Shown: in pieces, positions 1 to 7,594 of the stretch
Numbering within the stretch: position 1 is the stretch's first letter
Layout: the number at the start of each line of letters is the position of its first letter
DNA from: Desulfobacteraceae bacterium
GTDB taxonomy: Bacteria > Desulfobacterota > Desulfobacteria > Desulfobacterales > BuS5
Direction: 5' to 3'
NCBI GenBank assembly: GCA_030592105.1
Contig: JAUVKE010000085.1
Location: 1 to 8,970 of the forward strand
Length of the DNA: 8,970 bases
Position numbers and translations under genes: made by a program
The notes under the pieces: model-generated
Told to the model about the DNA's origin: nothing
Databases searched by the model: none
Seen by the model: the letters and a program-made list of their open reading frames with translations, nothing else

Positions 1-24
1 AAATAATTTATAAGGAGATTAATA

Positions 25-1968
25 ATGCGGCCAAAAGAACTTGATTGCCTTTTTGAATCTGTTGTAATCGGAAAAATGAAGCTGAAGAACCGTATTGTAA
101 TGGCTCCCATGGGGACAGGTTTTGCCGGAGACGGTGTTGTAACGGACAGACTTATAGATTACCTCACAGCAAGGGCAAGGGGAGGAGCAGGTCTCATTAC
201 GGTGGAAGTTGCCTATATTCACAGGCTCGGAAAAGCAGGTTTGGGCGGAGAACTGGGAATAGATGATGACAAATATATTCCTGGATTAAAAAAACTTACA
301 GATTCTATTCATAATGCCGGTGCAAAGGTGGTTCTTCAGTTAAATCATGCAGGAAGATATGCGCGGGCTAAAAATCTGGGAGAACAGGCCGGTGCCCCTT
401 CTCCCATTGCCTCCAGGTATACCGGCGAAAAACCGAGGGAGCTTTCAACCCCTGAGGTTGATGAAATTGTTGAAGCCTTTGCCGAAGGTGCAAGAAGAGC
501 AAGGGATGCCGGTTTTGACGGAGTCGAACTCATGGGTTCCACTGGATATCTCATAAGTCAGTTCTGTTCACCCATTACTAATAAAAGGACTGATAAATAT
601 GGTGGTGATACCCCTGCTGCAAGGGCTGTTTTTGTAAAGGAGATTATAAAAAAGATAAGGGGAAAAATAGGGGATGATTTAAGTATCTGTGTAAAAATGA
701 GTGTTGATGAATATTTACCAGGGGGAAGTACCATAAAAGATTCCCAAATTATGGGGCAGGAGTTTGTGAAAGCAGGGGCAGACAGGCTCCACGCGTGGGC
801 TGGATGGCATGAATCTCCCAAGCCGATGCTTCCCATGTCTGTTCCAAGGGCTGCTTTTGTCCACCTTGCAGAGGCTTTAAAGGAGGTTACAGATGTTCCC
901 GTCACCACAGTGGGAAGAATTAATGATCCTTTTGTGGCAGCATCCATTATAAAAGAAGGAAAAGCTGATCTCATAGCAATAGGGAGGGGGATGCTTGCTG
1001 ATGCTGAATTTGCTTTGAAAACCTATGAAGGTAGAACTGATGAGATAAGAAACTGCATAGGATGCTGTGTATGTTTTGATAAGCTCATGACACGTATACA
1101 CAGTTCAGGGCCCACTGGTGTTACATGCGGCATTAATCTCGAATTAGGAAGAGAAGGTGAAAATATTTTCAAACCTGCTACCCAGGGTAAAAAGGTTCTT
1201 GTTGTAGGTGGCGGTCCCGGAGGAATGGAAGCTGCCAGGGTTGCATCATTAAGGGGACATGATGTAACACTCTGGGAAAAATCCGATTCCCTTGGAGGCG
1301 CATTGAAAATTGCCTCTCTTCCCCCTTTAAAAGGGGAATTGGAATGTCTCACCAGATACCTTACCACCCAGATGAAGGTAAATAATATTACTGTAAAATT
1401 AAATAAGAAAGTTTCTTCTGATGATGTTATTAAAGAGAATGCTGATTGTACAATTGTTTCAACTGGAGCAATTCATAAGGTTCCTCCGCTTCCTGGAATA
1501 GAAACTGTTGATTATATTTTTCCTGTGGATGTTCTTACGAATAATGCAGAAGTCGGGGAGAATGTTGTAATAATCGGAGGCGGCCTCATAGGTATAGATG
1601 TTGCCGAACATTTAAATGAGCAGGGTAAAAATGTAACATTACTCACCAGGCAGGCTAAAATAGGGGCGGATATTGGCCCCAGCACCCGCTGGGTCACCCT
1701 GATGAGGCTTAAAAAGAGCAATATAAAGATTATCAAGGAAGTATTATATAAAGAGATAACATCTAAAAGGGTTCTCATTGAAAGCAAGGGAGAAGAAATG
1801 GATATCCCTGCAGATACAATAGTTTTATCAGGGGGGCTTGTGCCTGACAGGGAGCTTATTGATTCCCTAAAGGGGAAGATATCATTAATAGAGGTGGGAG
1901 ACTGTATTTCTCCGAGGAAGATAGACAACGCTATTGAGGAAGGTTTTAACGCTGCCTTGCATATATAA
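25..1968 (+). CDS. FadH-like NADH:flavin oxidoreductase / 2,4-dienoyl-CoA reductase (FMN, Fe-S, FAD)
   Basis: Probably reduces an activated C=C bond (2,4-dienoyl-CoA, enoate or similar) with NAD(P)H in the cytoplasm. The 647 residues follow the order of E. coli FadH, which is slightly longer (about 670). An FMN-binding TIM barrel of the old yellow enzyme family covers residues 1-335 (KNRIVMAPMG 21-30, HAGR 108-111). A cysteine cluster follows (C344, C347, C348, C350, C368), then an FAD/NAD(P) module with dinucleotide motifs at 395-400 (GGGPGG) and 518-520, and a C-terminal GD at 625-626. Y175 in GSTGYLI and H262 in GWHE align with the catalytic Tyr and His of FadH, which favours a dienoyl-CoA-type reductase over trimethylamine dehydrogenase. 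The cysteine spacing is not the usual C-x2-C-x3-C-x11-C. The ATG at 25 has AAGGAG at 12-17, 7 nt upstream. No beta-oxidation neighbour is in view, so the substrate is open. The family is certain, the exact reaction is not. Confidence 0.9.
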   Translation: MRPKELDCLFESVVIGKMKLKNRIVMAPMGTGFAGDGVVTDRLIDYLTARARGGAGLITVEVAYIHRLGKAGLGGELGIDDDKYIPGLKKLTDSIHNAGAKVVLQLNHAGRYARAKNLGEQAGAPSPIASRYTGEKPRELSTPEVDEIVEAFAEGARRARDAGFDGVELMGSTGYLISQFCSPITNKRTDKYGGDTPAARAVFVKEIIKKIRGKIGDDLSICVKMSVDEYLPGGSTIKDSQIMGQEFVKAGADRLHAWAGWHESPKPMLPMSVPRAAFVHLAEALKEVTDVPVTTVGRINDPFVAASIIKEGKADLIAIGRGMLADAEFALKTYEGRTDEIRNCIGCCVCFDKLMTRIHSSGPTGVTCGINLELGREGENIFKPATQGKKVLVVGGGPGGMEAARVASLRGHDVTLWEKSDSLGGALKIASLPPLKGELECLTRYLTTQMKVNNITVKLNKKVSSDDVIKENADCTIVSTGAIHKVPPLPGIETVDYIFPVDVLTNNAEVGENVVIIGGGLIGIDVAEHLNEQGKNVTLLTRQAKIGADIGPSTRWVTLMRLKKSNIKIIKEVLYKEITSKRVLIESKGEEMDIPADTIVLSGGLVPDRELIDSLKGKISLIEVGDCISPRKIDNAIEEGFNAALHI

Positions 1969-1973
1969 TGTTA

Positions 1974-2039
1974 GAGCCTGTGTAACTATTCAGCATCGCT
2001 GATTTAAGATACATATTAGCTGAATATTTACGAGCCTGT
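1974..2039. repeat. 50-bp inverted-repeat element flanked by 8-bp direct repeats (MITE-like)
   Basis: The word GAGCCTGT occurs at 1974-1981 and again at 2032-2039. Exactly between the copies is a 50-bp unit whose ends are 13-bp inverted repeats, GTAACTATTCAGC (1982-1994) and GCTGAATATTTAC (2019-2031), pairing at 12 of 13 positions around a 24-nt centre. Direct repeats abutting terminal inverted repeats are the usual mark of a transposed element; 8 bp is a duplication size made by several IS families, IS256 among them. The unit is too short to code for anything and would be an extreme non-autonomous relic. It starts 5 nt after the stop of the reductase gene. Alternatively it is a post-gene hairpin, though no T-run follows. 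Confidence 0.55.
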
Positions 2040-2065
2040 TCTTAATTTTTGTTGAAAAATATCAT

Positions 2066-2122
2066 TAGTGTCCGGTTAAACTTTCCGTATTTTCTTTCTT
2101 GCAACTTTCTAACCGGACACTA
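2066..2122. repeat. Perfect 13-bp inverted repeat with a 31-nt centre (MITE-like or hairpin)
   Basis: TAGTGTCCGGTTA at 2066-2078 is matched perfectly by its reverse complement at 2110-2122. The arms are GC-richer than the surrounding AT-rich DNA. The outermost bases of each arm are TA, so the unit can also be read as an 11-bp terminal inverted repeat flanked by a TA duplication, as made by IS630/Tc1-mariner elements; because TA is itself palindromic this cannot be decided here. The centre is pyrimidine-rich and non-coding. No run of T follows the right arm, so an intrinsic terminator is unlikely. It sits about 50 bp upstream of the YhaM-like gene and might affect its transcription. Confidence 0.6.
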
Positions 2123-2173
2123 CTGAATTAGCATAGATAAATAGTTAAGGAATAATGTTTAGAGTTTTATCAT

Positions 2174-3133
2174 ATGAAAAAACAATTTATAGACAAATTG
2201 ATACCGGGTGACTCCATAGATGATATTTTTATCCTTTCAGAAAAAAAGATTTCCCAGAAAAAGGATGGAAATAATTTTTTAACCATAACCATTTCAGACA
2301 AAACAGGAACGGCAAAGGGTGTGAAATGGGATAATGTTGATGAATTAACAGATAAAATAGTTAAAGGTGACTTAGTCTATATTAAGGGGAGTGTTTCCGA
2401 ATATAACGGAGCATTGCAGGTTGTCGTCAAAAAAATAGAACCCTGTCCCATGGACGATGTTGACTTTTCAGCTTTTCTCCCTGCCACAACGCATGATATT
2501 AATGCTATGTTTAACCGGCTTTTACAAATAATAGAATCCATTGAAACCGTTTATTATAAAAAGCTTCTAAAACTATTTTTCCATGATGAAAAATTTGCAA
2601 CCCACTTTAAAGCCGCTCCTGCAGGGAAAAAAATGCACCACGCATATATTGGGGGATTGCTGGAACATTCCTTATCTGTTGCGGTTTTAGCAATAAACAC
2701 AGGAAGCCATTACAGCGGAATCGATGCAGACCTCCTTATAACAGGTGCAATACTCCATGACCTGGGCAAAATAAAAGAATTTACCTATAAAACCAGCATA
2801 GATTATTCCGATGAAGGCCGGCTTTTAAACCATATTGTTATAGGGATCGAGATGATAAATGAAAAAATTGTTCAGATTGATGATTTCCCCGAAGAAAAGG
2901 CTCTTCTGCTTAAGCATCTGATTGTGAGTCACCATGGAAACAGAGAGTTTGGTTCCCCTGAGCCTCCTAAAACCATAGAGGCTGTAGTTCTTAATCACAT
3001 AGATGAAATAGATTCCAAAGTAAATGGAATACGGCAGTTCATGGAAAAAGAAAGCCCTAATGAAACATGGACATCCTATCACAGACTTTTGGAAAGATAT
3101 TTTTATATTGGCCGAAAAACAACTTCAAAATAG
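2174..3133 (+). CDS. YhaM-family 3'-5' exoribonuclease (OB-fold + HD domain)
   Basis: This is likely a metal-dependent 3'-5' exoribonuclease acting on short or single-stranded RNA (and perhaps DNA) in the cytoplasm, as known for Bacillus YhaM. The 319-residue length fits the family (about 310-320). Residues 1-90 form an OB-fold, with FLTITISDKTG at 35-45 and KGDLVYIKGSV at 64-74. Residues 110-315 are an HD hydrolase with the metal-binding pattern HHAYIGGLLEHS (155-166), HDLGK (195-199), HHGN (253-256) and HIDEIDSKV (275-283). There is no signal peptide or membrane segment. The ATG at 2174 has only a weak upstream GAG; a better-spaced start is not seen in this frame. The gene stands alone, with non-coding DNA carrying repeats on its left and a toxin remnant on its right, so context adds nothing to function. 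Confidence 0.88.
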   Translation: MKKQFIDKLIPGDSIDDIFILSEKKISQKKDGNNFLTITISDKTGTAKGVKWDNVDELTDKIVKGDLVYIKGSVSEYNGALQVVVKKIEPCPMDDVDFSAFLPATTHDINAMFNRLLQIIESIETVYYKKLLKLFFHDEKFATHFKAAPAGKKMHHAYIGGLLEHSLSVAVLAINTGSHYSGIDADLLITGAILHDLGKIKEFTYKTSIDYSDEGRLLNHIVIGIEMINEKIVQIDDFPEEKALLLKHLIVSHHGNREFGSPEPPKTIEAVVLNHIDEIDSKVNGIRQFMEKESPNETWTSYHRLLERYFYIGRKTTSK

Positions 3134-3297
3134 GTCAATCCCCTGTGGCCTAAAAGAATGGCTTGAAATCAGGTAAAGTATGATATATTGTCAAACAATT
3201 ACCCGTTTTTTGTTAAGATCAAAAAAAATTAAAATTTTACCCGCAGGAATAGATTGAGTCTTTCTATAATTAAAATTTTCGTAAGACGCAAATATGA
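3134..3297 (+). other. Non-coding stretch between the yhaM-like gene and the toxin remnant
   Basis: All three + frames here are broken by stops and I recognise no protein in them, including no N-terminal half for the toxin remnant that follows. A weak hairpin, TAGGTC/GGCCTA with one G-T pair (3132-3153), lies at the end of the yhaM-like gene but lacks a T-run. The 12-bp word AATTAAAATTTT occurs twice, near 3228 and 3269. No tRNA or riboswitch is apparent. Confidence 0.5.
3188..3216 (+). promoter_or_regulatory. Possible sigma-70 type promoter, weak
   Basis: TTGTCA at 3188-3193 is followed after 17 nt by TGTTAA at 3211-3216. The -35 match and spacing are good and the -10 match is modest. It could be the old promoter of the decayed toxin gene or could read toward tmk, but in DNA this AT-rich such matches occur by chance. 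Confidence 0.2.
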
Positions 3298-3549
3298 GCG
3301 AAAAAGAAAGTTTTCGTTCAGGCATTATTTATTTATGTGACGATCTATACAGTAACCAGTCAGCCGCAACATGCAGGTTTTCCTTTAACCCTCTTATTTT
3401 ATGATCCAAAATTTTCAAAACAATCCCGGGTGAAAACCAGCCAAATTAGTACGCTGTCACTTAAACGTATCAGTAAAAAATTTGCCCGCGCCGCAGATGA
3501 ATAAGTGGCTTTTGTTATTGATGAATTAAATGAAATTGTCGGATATTAA
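3298..3549 (+). pseudogene. Decayed PemK/MazF-family toxin (C-terminal part, in-frame stop)
   Basis: The frame from 3298 reads continuously to a TAA at 3502-3504 and then on to a second TAA at 3547-3549. Its translation includes TVTSQPQHAGFPLTL (about 3352-3396), RVKTSQISTLSLKRISKKF (about 3427-3483), then ARAADE, a stop, and VAFVIDELNEIVGY. This is the C-terminal layout of PemK/MazF endoribonucleases, which typically read T-SQP...PLTL, then VK-x-x-QI-x-TLS, a basic stretch, and an E-x-x-x-x-I-x-x-LNEIVG helix. The internal TAA falls where the family usually has Glu (a GAA to TAA change). The N-terminal part, with the start codon and the first active-site strand, is not found upstream in any frame, and there is no antitoxin. 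An intact MazF would be an mRNA interferase; this copy should be inactive. Assignment is by motif recognition only. Confidence 0.68.
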
Positions 3550-3621
3550 GGGTCGTACAAAAATAAGTTCGTATTATACTTGTATTTAATAAATAGTCAA
3601 AATACCAGGACAACATATTTA

Positions 3622-4251
3622 ATGCTGATAACACTTGAGGGAATAGAGGGTTCAGGAAAAACCACCCAGGTAAAATATATTATTGAATTTTTAAACAAGC
3701 TGGGACATGAGACTGTTGCCACACGTGAGCCTGGGGGTACAGATATCTGTAAAAAAATTCGGAAGATTCTTTTGGACCCCGACAATTATGATTTGTGTCC
3801 TGAAGCCGAACTTATGCTCTACTGCGCTGACCGTGCGCAGCATGTTAAAAGCCTGATACTTCCAGCCCTTGCTTCCGGTAAAGTTGTGATCTGCGACAGG
3901 TTTATGGATGCCACCACAGCTTACCAGGGTCACGCCCGGGGTATCAGTCTTGATATGATCAACTCACTGCATAAAATTGTTCTCAAAGATCTCCGTCCCG
4001 ATTTAACATTACTTTTAGACCTGGAACCTGAAACATCCCTTCCCCGAGCCTTAAAACAACTGGATAATGGACAGCGGACCACCGCAGAGGCAAGATTCGA
4101 AAAAGAGAATCTCCTGTTTCACAAAAAAGTAAGGGATGCTTATTTAAAGATTGCCCTAAAAGAGCCGGGGAGGTTCAGAATTATTGATGCATCCCAGGAT
4201 GAAACCGAAGTTCGAAATAACATAATCAATATTTTAAAATCTGAGTTTTAA
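3622..4251 (+). CDS. tmk: Thymidylate kinase (dTMP kinase)
   Basis: Phosphorylates dTMP to dTDP with ATP, the essential step toward dTTP; dTTP is also the substrate of the RfbA encoded further downstream. From the ATG at 3622 the protein has 209 residues, the normal family size. The P-loop GIEGSGKT is at 7-14, REPGGT at 35-40, the CDRF motif at 91-94 with DATTAYQG following, and a LID-like segment QRTTAEARFEKE at 151-162. The P-loop lacks the Arg of type I enzymes, so the LID basic residues probably serve, as in the E. coli type. The frame is open back to a TTG at 3580, but that adds 14 residues ahead of the family's usual start, and the ATG at 3622 has an AGGA at 3607-3610. It heads a tight cluster, 2 nt before the next gene. 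Confidence 0.95.
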   Translation: MLITLEGIEGSGKTTQVKYIIEFLNKLGHETVATREPGGTDICKKIRKILLDPDNYDLCPEAELMLYCADRAQHVKSLILPALASGKVVICDRFMDATTAYQGHARGISLDMINSLHKIVLKDLRPDLTLLLDLEPETSLPRALKQLDNGQRTTAEARFEKENLLFHKKVRDAYLKIALKEPGRFRIIDASQDETEVRNNIINILKSEF

Positions 4252-4253
4252 CC

Positions 4254-5189
4254 ATGAAAGCAATATATTTTCCGTTTACATATATCTCTGACCCTACAGC
4301 TAAAGCTGTATACACTTTTTTTAAACAATTTTCAGTATTCCTTCCATCGGAGCAAAAGGTTCCGGAAGGGATGAAAAATCTTGCAGCAGATAAATTTATA
4401 GATCTATCCCTTCCTGTTAAGGAGGATGCAGCAAGAATAGATTCAGCTCTTAAGGAATTTAGAACCTGGGGAAACTTTCATAGTTCTGAAAAATCCCCCC
4501 TTGTAAAGACCATGACGAATGCCATACCCTTTTTTAGCGACACCTCCATATCCCAAATAAGAGAGGAAGTTAAAAAAAATATGGGAACCAAAAAAATTAC
4601 AAAAGATGATTCCCTTTTTACGGCAAGAATTTTTCTCCATTTTGCCCAGGAACTCGATGCACAGCAGTATGAAATTGCCGGCCACCTTGACTCTTTTGCG
4701 CAAAAGGAAAAAACGATTTTCAGAGATTTAAAAGAAATGGATGATGAAGATGGTATACCTGTAAAAAATTTTACTAAAACAGAGGACTCTGGACTTTACA
4801 TGCCAAAGGAAAGAATTTCTGCCTGGAGTAGACTCTTTGCGCACTCATCCAAAGACTCTGCGCTTTTTGTTACAAACAGCAGATCTGTTCTTGAAGTTTT
4901 AATGGAAAAATATCCGCGAATGACAAAAATAGCATCATCGGGTCCGATTTCGGAAGATATGGCTGATGAATTTAAAAATTACCTGAAAGAGACAGCGGAA
5001 AATTCATGGGATTTTCAAAAAAAGATTCCTGAAAAAATATTTAACCTCAAAGAGCAAGGGGTAAGCAGCCATTTAGCACTTTACATTATCCCGGAGACAG
5101 GACCATGGGAAATATTTCCAGGCCATATTAACTCTGAAAAAAGAAAATTTAAAAATACTCTCATGGGCCTTGTGCAAAATGAATGCTAA
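4254..5189 (+). CDS. Unrecognised 311-aa protein in the tmk-rlmE cluster
   Basis: I do not recognise a named family. The start is 2 nt after the tmk stop and the end overlaps rlmE by 11 nt, so it is almost certainly a real, co-translated gene. The protein is soluble-looking: no signal peptide, no membrane segment, no Cys cluster and no nucleotide-binding loop. It opens with a hydrophobic/aromatic segment (AIYFPFTYISD at 3-13), and is otherwise rich in Lys, Glu and Phe. A helical middle section (about 100-160) includes FTARIFLHFAQELDAQQYEIAG, and the remainder is mixed. Its codon and base usage look like its neighbours', giving no sign of transfer. The N-terminal style reminds me of uncharacterised sulfate-reducer proteins, but that is a weak memory. 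Position suggests a link to nucleotide or rRNA metabolism only by association. Confidence 0.8.
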   Translation: MKAIYFPFTYISDPTAKAVYTFFKQFSVFLPSEQKVPEGMKNLAADKFIDLSLPVKEDAARIDSALKEFRTWGNFHSSEKSPLVKTMTNAIPFFSDTSISQIREEVKKNMGTKKITKDDSLFTARIFLHFAQELDAQQYEIAGHLDSFAQKEKTIFRDLKEMDDEDGIPVKNFTKTEDSGLYMPKERISAWSRLFAHSSKDSALFVTNSRSVLEVLMEKYPRMTKIASSGPISEDMADEFKNYLKETAENSWDFQKKIPEKIFNLKEQGVSSHLALYIIPETGPWEIFPGHINSEKRKFKNTLMGLVQNEC

Positions 5190-5805
5190 TCGTGGAAAAA
5201 GAAAAAATAATAAATGGGAAGATCATTATACGCGAAAAGCAAAAAAAGAACGATTTCCCGCAAGGTCCGTATATAAACTGGAGGAAATACAAAAGAAACA
5301 CAGGCTTATTAAAAAAGGGGACAGGGTTTTAGATCTTGGTTGTTTTCCCGGATCATGGCTGCTTTACGCAGCCGATCTTGTGGGAAAAAAGGGAGCGGTT
5401 GTGGGTATGGACTTAAAGCCGGTTTCCATTAAATTGCCATCTAATGTCACGGTTTTTACCAGGGATATTACTGATGATAATTCGGATATTCTCCCTGATG
5501 ACAAAAAATTTAATGTTATAATGAGTGATATGGCCCCTGCCACAAGCGGAAATAAAAATGTGGATAATGCCCGGTCATTTAATCTTTGCTGTGACGCATT
5601 ATCGCTGGCCAAAAGATATCTCCTTTCCGGAGGAACATATATGTGCAAAATTTTCCATGGAGAGGACTTTACAACCTATATAAATCTTGTAAAAAAAAAT
5701 TTTAAAAAACAGATTACTTTTAAACCTCAAAGCTGCCGAAAAGCAAGCAAAGAAATATACATAATAGGGTTGGATTTTCAGGAGGAAACAGATGTCAGGA
5801 CATAG
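5179..5805 (+). CDS. rlmE: 23S rRNA (uridine-2552-2'-O)-methyltransferase RlmE/FtsJ
   Basis: Methylates the ribose 2'-OH of U2552 in the A-loop of 23S rRNA using S-adenosylmethionine, late in 50S assembly. The 208-residue Rossmann methyltransferase carries SAM motif I as [11 protein letters not shown] (50-60) and the full FtsJ catalytic tetrad K33 (SVYKL), D117 (SDMAP), K157 (YMCKIF) and E192 (KEIYIIG). The short basic N-terminus and [12 protein letters not shown] (23-34) are family hallmarks. The start was put at the ATG at 5179; a TTG at 5170 in the same frame would add three residues. No good Shine-Dalgarno is visible, so translation is probably coupled to the upstream gene, whose last 11 nt it overlaps. 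The gene ends 14 nt inside yebC. Nine consecutive A's at 5691-5699 are intact in frame. Confidence 0.95.
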   Translation: MNANRGKRKNNKWEDHYTRKAKKERFPARSVYKLEEIQKKHRLIKKGDRVLDLGCFPGSWLLYAADLVGKKGAVVGMDLKPVSIKLPSNVTVFTRDITDDNSDILPDDKKFNVIMSDMAPATSGNKNVDNARSFNLCCDALSLAKRYLLSGGTYMCKIFHGEDFTTYINLVKKNFKKQITFKPQSCRKASKEIYIIGLDFQEETDVRT

Positions 5806-6526
5806 TAAATGGTCAACCATTAAACATAAAAAAGGTGCAGCCGATGCAAAACGTGGCAAAATTTTCACCAAACTGATTAAAGAAATTACAGTGGCGGCAA
5901 GATTAGGTGGAGGAGATATTGATGCCAATCCTCGCCTAAGGAGCGCTGTAGCAGCTGCAAAGAGTGAAAATATGCCTAAAGATAATATGGAAAGAGCCAT
6001 AAAAAAGGGGACAGGGGAACTTGAAGGGGTAAATTATGAAGAGGTTCTTTATGAAGGATATGGGCCAGGAGGGGCTGCAATTCTGATTGAATCTCTCACA
6101 GACAACAAAAACAGAGCAGTAGCTGAAATACGCAATATTTTAAATAAAAATAATGGAAACCTTGGCGAAAACGGATGTGTTGCATGGATGTTTGATCAAA
6201 AAGGTTATTTTGTTGTTGAAAAAGAAAAGACAGATGAAGATTCTCTGATGGAGACCGCCATCGACGCTGGAGCAGAAGATGTACGGGAAGATGGTGTAAA
6301 TTTTGAAATTGTCTCTAATCCAAAAGACTTTGAACCTGTTAAAAAAGCACTGGACAACGCATCAATTCCATACATTATGGCGGAAGTAACAAAGCTGCCC
6401 CAAACTCTTCTTGCACTGGAAGGGAAAAGTGCGGAGCAGATGATCCGATTAATGGATATATTAGATGATTGCGAGGATGTACAAAAGGTATATACCAATG
6501 CCGATATTCCTGAGAACCTGATTTAA
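5792..6526 (+). CDS. YebC/TACO1-family protein
   Basis: Belongs to the conserved YebC/PmpR/TACO1 family. Members were first described as DNA-binding regulators; human mitochondrial TACO1 is a translation activator, and newer bacterial work points to ribosome-associated relief of stalling. Which activity applies here cannot be read from sequence, and standing next to rlmE fits a ribosomal role. The 244 residues match the family (about 240-250). The signature N-terminus [15 protein letters not shown] is followed by basic [13 protein letters not shown] (20-32), then [14 protein letters not shown] (60-73), [10 protein letters not shown] (87-96) and [13 protein letters not shown] (102-114), and a C-terminal [18 protein letters not shown] (222-239). 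The ATG at 5792 has a strong GGAGGA at 5781-5786, 5 nt away, lying inside the end of rlmE. Confidence 0.95.
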   Translation: MSGHSKWSTIKHKKGAADAKRGKIFTKLIKEITVAARLGGGDIDANPRLRSAVAAAKSENMPKDNMERAIKKGTGELEGVNYEEVLYEGYGPGGAAILIESLTDNKNRAVAEIRNILNKNNGNLGENGCVAWMFDQKGYFVVEKEKTDEDSLMETAIDAGAEDVREDGVNFEIVSNPKDFEPVKKALDNASIPYIMAEVTKLPQTLLALEGKSAEQMIRLMDILDDCEDVQKVYTNADIPENLI

Positions 6527-6574
6527 TTTTCCCATAAACAAAAAAATTGAACCTGCCATGCAAAGGATACTGTA

Positions 6575-7594
6575 ATGAAGAATCTACTTATAACCGGAGG
6601 ATGCGGTTTTATAGGGTCTAATTTTATCAGATATCTCCTTTATGAATCAAATTTTTCAGGTAGAATAATTAATGTTGATCTTCTTACTTATGCAGGAAAT
6701 CCTGAAAATTTAAAGGGGATTGAAAAGGACTTTCCCAAACGATATATTTTTTGCAAAGGGGACATTTGCGATTATAATATAATTTCCACCCTGTTTGATG
6801 ATTACGGGATTGATGCTGTTTGCCATTTCGCAGCCGAGTCCCACGTTGACAGGTCCATAGCGAACCCGTATAGTTTTATCCGTACCAATATCATGGGTAC
6901 CTTTAACCTCCTGGAGGTTGCCCGGGCTAATCAAAAACAGATAAAACTTTTTCACCACGTTAGTACAGATGAAGTTTTCGGCAGCCTTGGAAATAAGGGA
7001 TTTTTTACGGAAGAGACCCCATACAGACCAAACAGCCCCTATTCCGCATCCAAAGCAGGATCTGATCACCTGGTCAGAGCCTCCCATAAAACATACGGAC
7101 TTCCCATTACAATATCCAACTGTTCAAACAACTACGGGCCCTATCAGTTTCCTGAAAAACTTATTCCCTTGATGATTTTAAATGGAGAAGAGGGAAAACA
7201 GCTTCCTGTTTACGGAGACGGTACAAATATCAGGGACTGGTTATATGTAAGGGATCACTGTGTTGCTGTATGGAAAATTATGAAAACCGGTACCAGGGGA
7301 GAAACGTACAACATAGGTGGGGGGACTGAACTGGAAAATATTCATCTGGTTGAAATGCTCTGTGATATTTTAGATGAAATCAGTACTATAAAAACAAAAA
7401 GACGGGAACTGATTACATTTGTAAAGGACAGACCAGGCCATGATAAAAGATATGCCATAGATTGTACAAAAATAAAAAATGATTTGAACTGGATACCCGA
7501 AGAGTCTTTTAAAACCGGACTCCATAAGACAATTCACTGGTATCTTGATAATAAAGAATGGGTAAATCGTATAAGGGGAACTTCCAAAAAATAA
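6575..7594 (+). CDS. rfbB: dTDP-glucose 4,6-dehydratase
   Basis: Converts dTDP-glucose to dTDP-4-keto-6-deoxyglucose with tightly bound NAD+, the second step of dTDP-rhamnose and related sugar synthesis. It is an extended short-chain dehydrogenase. The NAD-binding GGCGFIG is at 8-14, FAAESHVDRS at 85-94, the dehydratase triad segment TDE at 131-133, the catalytic Y156 and K160 in PYSASK, and the substrate-binding NNYGPYQFPEKLIP at 185-198. RPGHDKRY (286-293) completes the family pattern. The length of 339 is at the short end of the usual 340-355. The last codons and stop lie inside the left end of a foldback repeat (7587-7723), so the C-terminus may have been reset by that insertion. The ATG at 6575 has an AAGGA just upstream. 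It lies 48 nt after the yebC-family gene, so it may share that transcript. Confidence 0.95.
   Translation: MKNLLITGGCGFIGSNFIRYLLYESNFSGRIINVDLLTYAGNPENLKGIEKDFPKRYIFCKGDICDYNIISTLFDDYGIDAVCHFAAESHVDRSIANPYSFIRTNIMGTFNLLEVARANQKQIKLFHHVSTDEVFGSLGNKGFFTEETPYRPNSPYSASKAGSDHLVRASHKTYGLPITISNCSNNYGPYQFPEKLIPLMILNGEEGKQLPVYGDGTNIRDWLYVRDHCVAVWKIMKTGTRGETYNIGGGTELENIHLVEMLCDILDEISTIKTKRRELITFVKDRPGHDKRYAIDCTKIKNDLNWIPEESFKTGLHKTIHWYLDNKEWVNRIRGTSKK

Noticed and set aside
558..974. Long frames on the - strand opposite the reductase and other genes.
   Set aside because: They lie antisense to clearly identified genes, have no recognisable domains or ribosome binding sites, and reflect codon bias of the true strand.
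1319..1338. Palindrome TTCCCC...GGGGAA inside the reductase gene.
   Set aside because: It is short, codes for ordinary residues (SLPPLKGE) in a conserved region, and has no T-run; best explained by codon content.
2155..2211. Small frame starting at the ATG at 2155, preceded by AAGG, overlapping the start of the yhaM-like gene (possible leader peptide).
   Set aside because: The Shine-Dalgarno is only about 4 nt from the ATG, the peptide is 18 residues with no recognisable pattern, and the frame is of a length expected by chance.
3132..3153. Hairpin at the end of the yhaM-like gene as a possible terminator.
   Set aside because: The stem is six pairs including a G-T, and purines rather than a T-run follow it.
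3294..3401. ATG-initiated 35-residue frame at 3294 within the 488-bp gap.
   Set aside because: It has no Shine-Dalgarno and no recognisable sequence, and it overlaps the toxin-like frame, which gives a family match.
5691..5709. A9 tract followed by T4 and A6 in rlmE, a possible slippage or phase-variation site.
   Set aside because: The frame is intact and complete with all catalytic residues, and A-runs are common in Lys codons of this AT-rich genome.
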